DNA of 41,009 nucleotides from a virus, in IMG/VR virus record IMGVR_UViG_3300032331_000739, positions 1 to 41,009 of that record, one strand, 5' to 3'. Each line of letters begins with the position of its first letter. The first letter of the stretch is position 1. Under the pieces are notes generated by a model, which was given only the letters and a program-made list of their open reading frames with translations, was not told the DNA's origin and ran no database searches. Below are positions 7,901 to 16,244 of this stretch, piece by piece. Position numbers and translations under genes: made by a program.

Positions 7901-10733
7901 TCGTTGGAGAACGGCTCAATTAGCATTCCGTGTAGCATACATTATGCGTAACATTGGTGAAATGCAATTCCGTCAATATTTCTCTGGGCATGATTCATTA
8001 TTTAATCATCCACTAGGTTATATAGCCATGATGATGGGCAGTCCAGATGGTGGCAAAGTAAGACAAGCACTTGGTAAAATTTCTAAATATGGAAATGATG
8101 TTAAGGGCAATAAACTTGTAGGCAAAGATGCAGAAATGAATTCTGCTGTATCAGAGGCTATTGAAGAAAACTATAATTTCCTTGCTAGAAACTATAACTC
8201 TGGAGATCCACGCTTTGCTTTCGTAGGTAAAATCTATGAGGCTTTAGGTGTTGAAAGCAATAAATATCACGTTGGATTAGCCAATACATTAATCCGTGCC
8301 TCTACAGATAGATTAATACCTTTAGTTGCTAGACATATGGATGGACAAGAAGATGAATTAGTCCGCCTTCTTATTGAAGGTAAGGGTGAAAAGTTTGCTG
8401 GCGTCTTAGAAGATTTAGTAAATGGTGGTAGAAATGGTGTTCAAACAGGAGAGTTTTCTAAGATCTTTTTAAGAGATCAAAAGAAAGTAAACGGAAAGTT
8501 TAATCTTTCACCTGATAACATAATTCCTGAAAATATCAAGGTTTATTTATTTGATAAAGAGTCAACTGGTTCAGTAGCACGTTATGTAAATAATGTTATT
8601 GGAACTGGTCCTGGATCTGTTAATATGCGTACTCTTTTGGCTGATGGCCAGATAACCATGAATGGTAAAAACATTAAGATACCTGGCTATAAAAAAGCAG
8701 GAAACGTTAATGACTTTGCTGACGAAGAGGGTGCTTTTAAAACTCTTATAGCACGTAACTTCCCTAAAGAAGATATGACTGGATCTACAGTTATCCATGT
8801 TCGTGATAAAAGATTTGGACCTCAACAGACTAAGTACTTAGATACTGCTGTTTCTTGGTTTTTTGATATTGCTACTAAAGTAGAAAATGTTGTTAACTTC
8901 TCACCTGAGTTCCGTATGTCATATTGGGATCACGTAGGTCGTTATGTTAATATGGTTAATGATGATGCTTTAGATGCTCTTTTGGTTAATGCTAAAAAAT
9001 CATTAGCCCCTTTGACGGTCAATGGTAAGAACGTAAGCCTTCGTCGTCATCCTTCACTACGTGCTATTAATAAAGAAGTTGCTGCTCGTAAAAAGGGTAA
9101 GACAGTTACTGATGGCATTAGTCTAGATACTATGAATTCTATGGCTGCTAGAAAAGCCTCAAAGTATACAAAAGATTTATTCTATGATGCTTCTAGACAA
9201 CGTCAATACGCTAATGCAGTTAGATCTATATTTCCTTTCGCTCAAGCACAATTTAACACAATGTACAAATGGAGTCAATTACTAAAAGATAATCCAGTAC
9301 AGTTCTATAGACTTGGCAGAGCATATAACGCTTTAACCCAATCTGGTTCTAGTGCTATTTATGATTTAACTAATACTAAATACGAAGAAAATCAAGGCTT
9401 CTTTTATAAAGATGAATTTGGTGAAACTCGATTCCGTTATCCTTTAGCGGGTAGTATCATTGGTGCCTTAGCAGGAAAGAACATTGACTCTGCTCAAGCA
9501 TTACAGATAACTGCTCCTGTTCAATCTTTGAACCTTGTATTCGGTGCAGTTAATCCAGCAATTCCTGGCATTGGACCTATGGGTCAAATATTTTATGCTG
9601 CTAGTGGTAAGTCTAAAGCGTTTGGTCCTGCATGGGATTCTATGCGCCAGATCATATTCCCATTTGGTGAACCAGAGGGTGTACAAGATCTAGTATTACC
9701 AGCATGGTTAAAGAAATCTTTTTTATATTCAATCAACAATAATACACAAGTAGAACGTGGTGTTAAAGACTGGGCAGGATACCTAGCATCTACTGGTGAT
9801 TATGGTGATAATCCATTAGGTGATGATTCTTCACGTAATCAATTATTTAATGATGCTCGTGGACTATCCCGTTGGACAGGATTAATGACTGCATTCTTCC
9901 AGTCTATTGCTCCAGCAACTCCTTCTCAGGAAGTATTTGCTAAAGACAAAGATGGTTCTTTAAGAACTCAGACTTTCTTGTATAACGCATATGAACAAAT
10001 AAGCAAGAAGTATCCTGGTGATTACTTTGCCGCTGTTGGTGAATTCTCTGATACTTTTGGTATCAAGAACCTATTACCTATACTTGCTGGCTCTACACGT
10101 TCTGTTCGTGGTACTGGTGACGCTTGGTCATTCTTGAATAATAATCCAGAGATGGCTGATAAGTATGCTACCAAAACTGGAGATGTAGTTCCTTACTTTT
10201 TCCCTGGTGGAGAAGCAGCAACTGCTTATTATAACTGGCAGAAAGCCACAGGTCGCCGTCGTGTATTGCGTCCTGAAGAGTTAGAGCAATATGCTGAAAA
10301 CGTTGTTTATCAAATGGCTAAGTCTCAGATCTCTGAGGAACAAGCATCTCAAGGGTATACAAACGTTTGGTACACAGAAGAGTTGATTAAATTAAATAAT
10401 CAATTTGGTGGAAGTGCTCCTGTACTATCAGTTGATATTGGATCTGCTAAAGACAAAATAGCAAACGTTGGTAAGGCATTGGCTGAACCAGCATTCCAAG
10501 CATCTCCTATTTACAAAGAGACTGCTCAATTCTATGCTGCTTACCGAGATCTTGAAAAGTATTTACAGGAAACAAGAACTAGTGCTACACCTGGAATGGG
10601 TGCAGGAAACTGGCTTGCTAAAGAAGAATCAAAGAGATTAAATAATTTGGCTATGCAATTAATGATCGAAAATCCAGCATTTGCTCGTATGTATTACGGG
10701 GTATTTGCTTCCGAACTGAAGGTTGAGGGATAA
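4923..10733 (+). CDS. Giant virion protein (1,936 aa), probable internal/ejection protein
   Basis: The longest gene of the phage, about 14% of the genome. No enzyme motif is recognised. Residues ~280-350 are a Lys/Ala/Glu-rich helical segment likely to form a coiled coil. Most of the remainder is predicted-helical with scattered amphipathic stretches. Towards the C terminus there are more hydrophobic Gly/Ala/Pro-rich segments (LAGSIIGALAG; FGAVNPAIPGIGPMG). Podoviruses commonly carry very large internal virion proteins that are ejected with the DNA and build a channel across the envelope, and that is my inference here. The position is unusual: it lies between portal/protease and the scaffold-capsid pair instead of after the tail genes. 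It overlaps the upstream gene by eight bases. Confidence 0.75.
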   Translation: MADPLLDSWSKKKYTSIFDIDPVASNLPNLVDQQLAGLDPLTYQNFNSLVAKFPNQSKDYLLSAAKIGLNANTKGIDKLSANDGINQLKQDLVNFDNIKSEASKNKSLTGSIYSLLKGTTRVGFAALQAPYQYITTVGRDLYSLGKKDGVSGGQLLKDLSIQGLVGDTTNLGQLLNATAGVISGKGPIDTGSGFFVSPESKVGAGQAKAMSSYGRINGKSFTLGRATMNSLGADPNSTPYRVMSGIVDATLSVGTDPSMWVGPGSITKIIKGGKELSKAKAAAQAVEDAKQTAKIADIKNLTKEEKALIKQRVGEEKKIRRNVENTYIKGEKDLAKVSQSTAAALTTRLEKALNYAAGRGNKVEGDPEVASLIADGQIGDFVIKNIAEQKPEGLISSISQLEADYINTGKTFTGIYFDEVPEAGKLSLGAFDNGEYVATVSKNQPLNLLDISKTYQASTLAERAAEVERRGNFFEQLFKYTEDANIPDVTRQAIDDFIGKTPNKTDAMKATVDDMIFGQGSESLAVLINRAVATKNEHLIQYVSEAIQSTYNVDGFTNIRAINNGIGGTVITNGSKIGARRVGITDVLTSLSGQADMGTQLGAKLIASVKNLQQEILDASSAFEKATASRATIDSKIKEIDILRDYAAADPDLVKQLLNDPDNIGISKLMDLEMDIADTQYLKEFHRSEVGMIDGFGGAAKGDVTKAATYLLGKRFAQIADIVANETDFSRLHRLFGRKLDVEMTKELVSATTPDQVISIFLKHLAAPTSDPQIYRSLTLKGEAAKMTNNPLFKVVPPLANKALAQVERIEKGFGRYFTNQVVLPLDDVDRLVNGIEDWMSSAKIPDDIIAATVNRIVSATSVEQRSGIVFQELEKAQVALANKLVPGDTVLEDAVREAFRATGRENAIIRQYTPEKLAKGELPSLDGVLLNGQTTTHTFAGDQAIFEYQFLDDVIKLPDTKDISKLINKYNSHKIKYGTKQAIEVFNTEIGDRWRTAQLAFRVAYIMRNIGEMQFRQYFSGHDSLFNHPLGYIAMMMGSPDGGKVRQALGKISKYGNDVKGNKLVGKDAEMNSAVSEAIEENYNFLARNYNSGDPRFAFVGKIYEALGVESNKYHVGLANTLIRASTDRLIPLVARHMDGQEDELVRLLIEGKGEKFAGVLEDLVNGGRNGVQTGEFSKIFLRDQKKVNGKFNLSPDNIIPENIKVYLFDKESTGSVARYVNNVIGTGPGSVNMRTLLADGQITMNGKNIKIPGYKKAGNVNDFADEEGAFKTLIARNFPKEDMTGSTVIHVRDKRFGPQQTKYLDTAVSWFFDIATKVENVVNFSPEFRMSYWDHVGRYVNMVNDDALDALLVNAKKSLAPLTVNGKNVSLRRHPSLRAINKEVAARKKGKTVTDGISLDTMNSMAARKASKYTKDLFYDASRQRQYANAVRSIFPFAQAQFNTMYKWSQLLKDNPVQFYRLGRAYNALTQSGSSAIYDLTNTKYEENQGFFYKDEFGETRFRYPLAGSIIGALAGKNIDSAQALQITAPVQSLNLVFGAVNPAIPGIGPMGQIFYAASGKSKAFGPAWDSMRQIIFPFGEPEGVQDLVLPAWLKKSFLYSINNNTQVERGVKDWAGYLASTGDYGDNPLGDDSSRNQLFNDARGLSRWTGLMTAFFQSIAPATPSQEVFAKDKDGSLRTQTFLYNAYEQISKKYPGDYFAAVGEFSDTFGIKNLLPILAGSTRSVRGTGDAWSFLNNNPEMADKYATKTGDVVPYFFPGGEAATAYYNWQKATGRRRVLRPEELEQYAENVVYQMAKSQISEEQASQGYTNVWYTEELIKLNNQFGGSAPVLSVDIGSAKDKIANVGKALAEPAFQASPIYKETAQFYAAYRDLEKYLQETRTSATPGMGAGNWLAKEESKRLNNLAMQLMIENPAFARMYYGVFASELKVEG

Positions 10734-10734
10734 G

Positions 10735-11883
10735 TTGGCGTTTAACACAGGACCACAATATACATCACAAGCAACCCAACTTGCTCAAGTGCAAGCAAAG
10801 GATTCTTTTGAGACTAAGTCTCAGAACTATTCTGACCCAGTTGCATACTCATATGCTATTGGAGATTACTTATTAAATTGGCGTAACGAAGCCAGCCCAA
10901 CTCCTGGTTTTAATAATAAATTAGATTATATTCAAGCACTACTTCGTGGTAGTGGTCTATCTTCTGATACTACTGAACGTGGTATTATTGGAAATAAAGA
11001 CGTTAAGGCATTACAAGACGTATCTAGAATAGCCCTTCAGAATGGTGTTCCATTCCTGAACATGCTACAGAACCTTTATACCAACAAATCTAGTGCTGTT
11101 ACTTTCAGTAAGAGTATATCAGTAGCGGTTAAATTACTTGATCCAACTGATGCTAAATCGACTCTTTCAGATGCTTACTTTAAGTACTATGGAGCCTTTC
11201 CTAGTACAAATCAAATAAGTGAGTTTGAAAAGTTATACAACGCTGAAGCCAAACGACAGATGGCTAAGAGCACAACAACCACTACTACAAGTGGCAAAGT
11301 ATCTAGTTCTAAAACTACCACATTGGGCGAAGGATTTACTGAGAAAGAACAACAACAGTTCTTGGCTAATTATCTTGTAAAGAACTTTGATGTGGCTACT
11401 AAAGAAAATCTTGGTGGAGTCGCTAAATCACTTTATGATGATATTATAAGAACTAATAAAAATAACTATCTATCAGAACCTACATTACCTGAAGTTGCTT
11501 CTGTTCTTAAACAAGTTCTTGATGCTCCAGATGATAAAGTCGCAAATGAATTATTAACTAACTATAAGAATCAACAAAGAAAAGTTGCATCTACTCAGTA
11601 TCTTGGTATTCAACCATTCTTACTCGCTGGCGAAGATGCTACTACCTATACTAAGCCTCTTGTAGATTTCTTAACTAAAGCATCTGGTCGTACTATTAGT
11701 TATGATGATCCTTTTATTAAAAAGGCTTTAAACTTCAAAGATGAAAAGGGAAACTATCGCTTAATGAATGATTTAGAGTTAAAGAATTCATGGATGTCTG
11801 ATCCCCGTTATGCAACAAGCCCAGGTGCTATTCAAGAAGGCGTACAAATGGCAAACTATTTAACGCAGAAACTAGGTAGATAA
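10735..11883 (+). CDS. Hypothetical virion protein downstream of the giant protein
   Basis: About 382 residues, no recognised family. The frame also allows TTG 10723, but TTG 10735 has GAGGGA just upstream and starts directly after the previous stop, so I prefer it. The middle holds a Thr/Ser-rich linker (around residues 175-200) between two predicted-helical parts. The C terminus overlaps the next start in a TAATG arrangement. Together with its two neighbours it probably forms the internal protein set of the virion; this is inferred from synteny only. Confidence 0.75.
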   Translation: MAFNTGPQYTSQATQLAQVQAKDSFETKSQNYSDPVAYSYAIGDYLLNWRNEASPTPGFNNKLDYIQALLRGSGLSSDTTERGIIGNKDVKALQDVSRIALQNGVPFLNMLQNLYTNKSSAVTFSKSISVAVKLLDPTDAKSTLSDAYFKYYGAFPSTNQISEFEKLYNAEAKRQMAKSTTTTTTSGKVSSSKTTTLGEGFTEKEQQQFLANYLVKNFDVATKENLGGVAKSLYDDIIRTNKNNYLSEPTLPEVASVLKQVLDAPDDKVANELLTNYKNQQRKVASTQYLGIQPFLLAGEDATTYTKPLVDFLTKASGRTISYDDPFIKKALNFKDEKGNYRLMNDLELKNSWMSDPRYATSPGAIQEGVQMANYLTQKLGR

Positions 11884-13295
11884 TGGCCGCTGGATCACAA
11901 GCCGCTGCAGCCGCCGCAACAGCCGCTGCCGCTAAGGCTAAAGCAACAACTGCAGCAAAACCTTCTGCACCTGCTCCTGCTAAAACAACAACTGCTGGTG
12001 GTTACAGTGGTATTCCCGCAACCAAGACAACAACAACTGGTGGTTATAGTGGAATCCCTGCAACTCAAACTATAAATTTATATGGAACTCCTGCTACTAA
12101 TGCTAGAACAACTACTACTGGTACTACTAAAACAGGTACTACTACTAGTCCTTACAATACTACAGGACCATTTAATCCACAGGGTGGCGTAGGAACAGGT
12201 ACTTATGGTCCATCAGGTGGTGGCGATACTACAACTACTACGACTACTACTGCTAAAACAATAGTAAGTCGTATACCTAGATTAGATTCTAAAGGTAAAG
12301 TTATTGGTTATGATTTAGTTTATAGTGATGGAACTACTGGCTTTGAATCAAACCCTGCATACGGTGTTGAGGAAGAAGAAGTCAAGGGTACTACAAATAT
12401 AAACGTATTAAAAGCATTATTACTATCTGCCGGACTTCCTTCTTCTCTTGTAGATTCATCTGTACCATTTTTGCAAGATTTAATTAAAGACGGAATTGAC
12501 GCAGCATCTGCTGTAGAAATATATCTTAATAGCAAAGACTTTACTACTAAAGATGGAAAGACGGTAGTATCTCCATTCTATACTCAATATGGTTTTTATA
12601 ATGATAAACTTGGAGCAGGCGCTAAATATTCTGCCAAAGATTTATTTAATGCTGTTGAGGGATACAAGACTACTGGAACTAAATACAATTTAGACCCTAA
12701 ATTTACTGCTCCAGATTACATTCAAAATTTACTAACTAATAAATGGAGCGTTGCTCTTTTTGACCAAGAGGCTAATAAGGCTCGTTTGGCTGCAATTAAT
12801 GCTGACCCTACCTATATAGATACTTTAAAGAAACTTAACTTTATTAATGGGAGCCAAGACCTTACTGACTTCTTTATGGATTCAAAAATAGGTGTTGAAA
12901 AAATGCAGCAGAACTTTAATACTGTGGCCTTTGCTCAGGAAGCAATTCGTAGGGCAAATGATGCAAGTCAAATCAAATTTGATAAAGCAACTGCTGAAAA
13001 ATATGGTGCTCAACTAACACTTCAGGGAATGAATGAAGCAGAAGTTTCTGCTCTTGCTTCCCAAGGATACCAGAATATTGCTCAGACTTTAGCCCCTGAG
13101 ACTAAATACTCAGGAATATTTGAACGTGAGAATGCTGTTAGTGCTGGAACTATTCAAGCAGAACTTGAAGCAGAACAATTTAAAGGACTTGAATCAGAAC
13201 GTCGTAGAAGACTTGCTGAAATGAATATAAGAAGTTTCCAGGGGTCACCTGGTATAACTACGCAATCGCTTAGTACAGGAATGTACCAAGCCTAA
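11883..13295 (+). CDS. Hypothetical virion protein with Ala/Thr-rich repetitive N terminus
   Basis: 470 residues. The first ~130 residues are low-complexity Ala, then Thr/Gly/Pro. They include two copies of GGYSGIPAT at about 39-47 and 53-61, joined by poly-Thr runs. The remaining ~340 residues look globular and mostly helical. The C-terminal ~60 residues contain an Arg/Glu-rich helix (LESERRRRLAEM). The Thr-rich part could be a flexible or glycosylated spacer. No family is recognised. The start ATG overlaps the previous stop (TAATG). It is the last gene before a 121-base gap that separates it from the scaffold gene. Confidence 0.75.
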   Translation: MAAGSQAAAAAATAAAAKAKATTAAKPSAPAPAKTTTAGGYSGIPATKTTTTGGYSGIPATQTINLYGTPATNARTTTTGTTKTGTTTSPYNTTGPFNPQGGVGTGTYGPSGGGDTTTTTTTTAKTIVSRIPRLDSKGKVIGYDLVYSDGTTGFESNPAYGVEEEEVKGTTNINVLKALLLSAGLPSSLVDSSVPFLQDLIKDGIDAASAVEIYLNSKDFTTKDGKTVVSPFYTQYGFYNDKLGAGAKYSAKDLFNAVEGYKTTGTKYNLDPKFTAPDYIQNLLTNKWSVALFDQEANKARLAAINADPTYIDTLKKLNFINGSQDLTDFFMDSKIGVEKMQQNFNTVAFAQEAIRRANDASQIKFDKATAEKYGAQLTLQGMNEAEVSALASQGYQNIAQTLAPETKYSGIFERENAVSAGTIQAELEAEQFKGLESERRRRLAEMNIRSFQGSPGITTQSLSTGMYQA

Positions 13296-13312
13296 TTAGA
13301 ATCCTACATGGA

Positions 13313-13346
13313 ACTATCGGCCCATGCAGTGTACAAGACCGATAGT
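13313..13346. repeat. Hairpin in the gap before scaffold/capsid genes
   Basis: ACTATCGG (13313-13320) and CCGATAGT (13339-13346) are perfect inverted repeats around an 18-base loop. They lie in the 121-base non-coding gap between the virion protein gene and the scaffold gene, where a separate transcript for the highly expressed scaffold and capsid genes could begin. GCGTACGC, another palindrome, follows at about 13380. An operator, RNA processing site or weak attenuator are possible; there is no U-run. Confidence 0.45.
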
Positions 13347-13416
13347 ACGAGCCAATATAGATTCCCCTATTTATATTGCGGCGTACGCCAACTACTAAGA
13401 AAAGGGAGAGGTTGCT

Positions 13417-13908
13417 ATGAGCAACAACCGCGATAACTACTGGGATGAAAATGACGAGGAAAATGATGACGATGTTACAGTCGCATCTTTTGACTCTGAT
13501 ACAGACCTTGTAAAGAAACTACGCAAGGCTTTAAAGGTCGAGCAAAGAAGAAGCAAGGATCTGGAGTCCTCATTAGGAGAACTCACCAAATCCCAAAGAG
13601 AGCGGGTTTTGAAGGATGTATTTGCATCCCGTGGCGTAAACCCAAAGGTTGCCACATTCATACCAAATGACTTAGATGCTTCAGAAGAAGCGATCTCAGG
13701 TTGGTTAGAACAGAATGCTGATGTATTCGGCATTCAGTTACAACCAAAGAAAGAGATAGATTCTAAGGATGTCGCATCTCTGCGACAAATGGATAGTGTA
13801 ACAACTGGGGCTTTATCCCCCGACAAAGCAGAGGATATGAGCATAAGAATTCAATCCGCTGAATCTGCCGAAGATATTCTAAACCTAATCTACGGTTCAA
13901 AATCGTAG
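13417..13908 (+). CDS. Scaffolding protein (probable)
   Basis: 163 residues, strongly acidic at the N terminus (DENDEENDDD) and helical in the middle (DLVKKLRKALKVEQRRSKDLESSLGELTKSQRERV contains heptad-like spacing). It lies directly upstream of the major capsid gene. Size, charge, coiled-coil character and position all fit a capsid assembly scaffold, which would line the procapsid and be lost or cleaved later, perhaps by the HslV-like peptidase upstream. The start has a strong GGGAGAGG ribosome-binding site. No sequence family is recognised, so the call rests on context. Confidence 0.75.
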   Translation: MSNNRDNYWDENDEENDDDVTVASFDSDTDLVKKLRKALKVEQRRSKDLESSLGELTKSQRERVLKDVFASRGVNPKVATFIPNDLDASEEAISGWLEQNADVFGIQLQPKKEIDSKDVASLRQMDSVTTGALSPDKAEDMSIRIQSAESAEDILNLIYGSKS

Positions 13909-13940
13909 TAATTTCAAACTAACCGAAAGGATCTGCTTAA

Positions 13941-14924
13941 ATGCCAGATTTATATACCTCGGCCGCCTTGCCTTCAGGGCAAGCAGGCACAGTGGTCGGT
14001 GCTAACCTTGTAACCCAGGCGTATGATCGTCTCGTAGAGTTCGCTCTTCGTTCCGTACCATCATTCCGCGCTGTGGCTGATAAGAAGCCCGTATCACAGA
14101 CCCACGCTGGTTCAAGCGTACTGTTCCAAGTTTACAACGACTTGGCAGTTAAGACATCTACACTAACTGAAACTTCAGACGTAGATGCAGTAGCAGTACC
14201 TGCTACAACAACAGTTGCTGTTACTCTAAATGAGTACGGTAACTCAATTATCTCAACTCGTAAGTTGGACCTATTCAGCCTTGCTGATGTAGAGCCAGCA
14301 CTTGCTAATATCGTTGCATTCAACATGAATGATTCTCTAGATCTAGTTGTCCGTGCAGTTCTTGCTGGCGGAACTCAAGTAATCCGTGAGATCGCAGGAG
14401 CAATTTCAACTGCTGCTGTTACTGGTGTATCTGCAACTGATACTCTTAAGGCGAAAGATATCCGCTACGTAGTAGCGAAGATGCGTGCAGCAAACGTAGT
14501 TCCACGTCGTGGAAACCTATTTGCTTCATACATCCACCCAGAAGTTTCACACGATCTTCGTGCTGAGACTGGAACTGCTGCATGGCGTCAACCTGCAGAG
14601 TACGTAAATCCAGCAGGAATTTACGCAGGCGAGATCGGAACTTTTGAAGGCGTTGCTTTCATCGAGTCTCCACGTCTACCTAACTCACAGGCTGGTGCTG
14701 GTTCAGGCACAACTCAAACTCGCGTTTATGACACATTTATCATGGGTCAACAGGCGCTTGCTGAGGCTATTGCTGAAGAGCCACATACAGTTATCGGTCC
14801 AGTTACAGACAAGTTAATGCGTCTACGTCCAATCGGATGGTACGGCGTACTTGGATGGAACCTATATCGTCCAGAAGCACTATGGCGTGTACAAACTGCA
14901 TCAGCAGTTCGTCCAGCAGCCTAA
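13941..14924 (+). CDS. Major capsid protein, N4-gp56 type
   Basis: 327 residues. The C-terminal half carries features I associate with the N4-gp56 capsid family: YIHPEVSHDLRAETG, then AEYVNPAGIYAGEIGTFEGVAFIESPR (split here around residues 195-250). The fold is HK97-like in that family. The N-terminal part has the polar, aromatic FALRSVPSFRAVADKKPV segment. Synonymous codons look different from the neighbours, with more C-ending codons (ATC, TAC, AAC), as expected for a highly expressed gene. AAAGGA precedes the ATG. A hairpin follows the stop. Confidence 0.88.
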   Translation: MPDLYTSAALPSGQAGTVVGANLVTQAYDRLVEFALRSVPSFRAVADKKPVSQTHAGSSVLFQVYNDLAVKTSTLTETSDVDAVAVPATTTVAVTLNEYGNSIISTRKLDLFSLADVEPALANIVAFNMNDSLDLVVRAVLAGGTQVIREIAGAISTAAVTGVSATDTLKAKDIRYVVAKMRAANVVPRRGNLFASYIHPEVSHDLRAETGTAAWRQPAEYVNPAGIYAGEIGTFEGVAFIESPRLPNSQAGAGSGTTQTRVYDTFIMGQQALAEAIAEEPHTVIGPVTDKLMRLRPIGWYGVLGWNLYRPEALWRVQTASAVRPAA

Positions 14925-14935
14925 TCTAAGTAATT

Positions 14936-14971
14936 AGATAGGTGGGGCTAAGGGAAACTTTAGCCCTATCT
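14936..14971 (+). terminator. Hairpin after the capsid gene, possible attenuator
   Basis: AGATA(GG) pairs with TATCT outside a GGGCTAA/TTAGCCC inner stem, giving a strong hairpin right after the capsid stop. It is followed by TGTAAAC and not by a U-run, so it may act as a partial terminator or mRNA 3'-stabiliser that lets the capsid message accumulate over the downstream genes. The next gene starts 23 bases further on with an AAGGAG site. Confidence 0.5.
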
Positions 14972-14993
14972 GTAAACTTACTAAGGAGACAAA

Positions 14994-15260
14994 ATGCCAA
15001 CAACAAAGTATTACTTTGAAACACCCTATGTCGAAGAGGGTCCAGCAGGGTATAACAAGTTACACATTAGATATAAACTAAGACGTGGTATATCAGTCAT
15101 TAAAGAAAATGGCGTTTATCGTCAGGCTAGATATCCTTACATTGATGAATTAAATGCAGCGGAAGCCTACTATCTAGGTGGAAGCAAGTATGAAGTTACT
15201 CTTGCTGAAAAAGCGTCATTAGAAGCAGCAGGGTACACTGTAACAACAGAAACTGTATAA
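14994..15260 (+). CDS. Hypothetical small structural-region protein
   Basis: 88 residues, no recognised domain. It is rich in Tyr and charged residues with alternating patterns typical of a small beta or alpha/beta protein (NKLHIRYKLRRGISVIKENGVYRQARYP). The C-terminal segment (VTLAEKASLEAAGYTVTTETV) could be a helix-strand unit. An AAGGAG site lies six or seven bases before the ATG. The place directly after the capsid gene would suit a head decoration or completion protein, but there is no direct evidence. Confidence 0.7.
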   Translation: MPTTKYYFETPYVEEGPAGYNKLHIRYKLRRGISVIKENGVYRQARYPYIDELNAAEAYYLGGSKYEVTLAEKASLEAAGYTVTTETV

Positions 15261-15270
15261 TAGGGGATAT

Positions 15271-15546
15271 ATGTCACTACATAGAGAAAGAACACATCCT
15301 GAAGAAGTTGATGGATGTTTTGGTTGCAAGATTTCCGCTTTACAATTGAATCCTGGTGAGGCTTCTACACGCACCTCGATGTCAACTAAGAAGTGGGATG
15401 GGGAACTACAGGCTTACCGTAATGCGAGAGCACAAGGTATTCAACCTGCATCTACTCAAATGAAAGACATCAAGGCAGCAGTTGCTGCATCAAACCACTT
15501 CGGCAAAGCATTTAAAGCCGATGAACCAGGAAGAGGACTGATCTAA
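15271..15546 (+). CDS. Conserved phage protein with HPEEVxGCxGCK motif
   Basis: 91 residues. The N terminus has the arrangement HPEEVDGCFGCKISALQL followed by a Pro-Gly turn, and the C-terminal half has ELQAYRNARAQGIQP and a helix ending in HFGKAF. I recognise this pattern from small hypothetical proteins in many actinobacterial phages, but no function is established that I know of. The CxxC pair could bind metal, although only two Cys are present. Its stop overlaps the next start (TAATG). Confidence 0.75.
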   Translation: MSLHRERTHPEEVDGCFGCKISALQLNPGEASTRTSMSTKKWDGELQAYRNARAQGIQPASTQMKDIKAAVAASNHFGKAFKADEPGRGLI

Positions 15547-15677
15547 TGTCAATTAAAGGTGAGAAGTACAAGAGCAAGAAGGCTATGATGAAGCATGAAA
15601 AAACAGAGTCTCCTGCTATGCGTAAAAAAGAATATGGCAAGAAAATGGTAATGAAGAAAATGGGTAAGAAGAAGTAA
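15546..15677 (+). CDS. Small Lys/Met-rich basic protein (43 aa)
   Basis: A 43-residue ORF with about 17 Lys and 7 Met, starting at an ATG that overlaps the previous stop (TAATG) and ending in another TAATG overlap with the next gene. Near-perfect coupling on both sides makes it a credible gene despite its size. Very high positive charge suggests binding to DNA or RNA, for example as a minor capsid or DNA-condensing peptide. This is inference from composition. Confidence 0.65.
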   Translation: MSIKGEKYKSKKAMMKHEKTESPAMRKKEYGKKMVMKKMGKKK

Positions 15678-15841
15678 TGAAAAAGGCAACCAAAGGAGCC
15701 AAGAAAGTTGGCAAGGTTATGCGTGAATTCAAGACTGGAACCCTACACTCTGGAAAGGGTGGCAAAGTAGTAAAGTCCCGCAAACAAGCAATTGCTATCG
15801 CTATGAGCGAAGCAAAGATGGCAAAGAAAAAAGGTAAATAA
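15677..15841 (+). CDS. DUF6496-like small basic protein (54 aa)
   Basis: 54 residues. The core KVMREFKTGTLHSGKGG and KSRKQAIAIAMSEA closely follows the pattern I know as DUF6496 (EFxxGxLHSG...RKQAIAIAxSEA), found in many bacterial and phage genomes without a known biochemical role. The end is Lys-rich. Both ends overlap neighbours by TAATG. The positive charge and repeated association with other small basic phage proteins suggest nucleic-acid binding; unproven. Confidence 0.75.
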   Translation: MKKATKGAKKVGKVMREFKTGTLHSGKGGKVVKSRKQAIAIAMSEAKMAKKKGK

Positions 15842-16071
15842 TGGCTATGAAATCTCGTACATCTGCTGCTGATAAATCAAATCAGGCTCCATCATTTAAG
15901 TCTGTAGCAACTTTTACAGATTATGTTGATACTGTAAAATCAGCATATAAAAAATGGGAAAAAGCACAACCAAAAAGTAAAGACGGCAAGGCTATGCCTG
16001 AGGCTGGTCAATTTTATGGCGCACTTCTTCAAAATCGTAAATATGATAGCAAGGGTAAGTTAGTAAAATAA
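15841..16071 (+). CDS. Hypothetical small basic protein (76 aa)
   Basis: 76 residues, rich in Lys and Ala, with two probable helices (TFTDYVDTVKSAYKKWEKAQP and AGQFYGALLQNRKYD, each around 15-20 residues). It overlaps both neighbours by TAATG and belongs to the same translationally coupled string of basic proteins. No family is recognised. Confidence 0.7.
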   Translation: MAMKSRTSAADKSNQAPSFKSVATFTDYVDTVKSAYKKWEKAQPKSKDGKAMPEAGQFYGALLQNRKYDSKGKLVK

Positions 16072-16244
16072 TGTCATCGGGGCGATATAAGAGACATGAT
16101 GGTTTTAATAAGTCTCTAATCAAAGATGGCATGGTTGTTATTATGAGAAAAGATGGAAGCATCAAACTTTATAAAAACATCAAGACAGGGGAAATAATCA
16201 ATGGGACAAAAGCAGGAAAGCGTATCTCTAGCCTGGTGCGATAA
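16071..16244 (+). CDS. Hypothetical small basic protein (57 aa), overlaps glycosyltransferase
   Basis: 57 residues beginning at an ATG that overlaps the previous stop (TAATG). The sequence reads like a small beta-hairpin protein (MVVIMRKDGSIKLYKNIKTGEIINGTKAG). Its last 44 bases overlap the start of the glycosyltransferase gene in another frame, and the ribosome-binding site of that gene (GGGGAAA) lies inside this one, so the two are probably coupled. No function is recognised. Confidence 0.6.
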   Translation: MSSGRYKRHDGFNKSLIKDGMVVIMRKDGSIKLYKNIKTGEIINGTKAGKRISSLVR

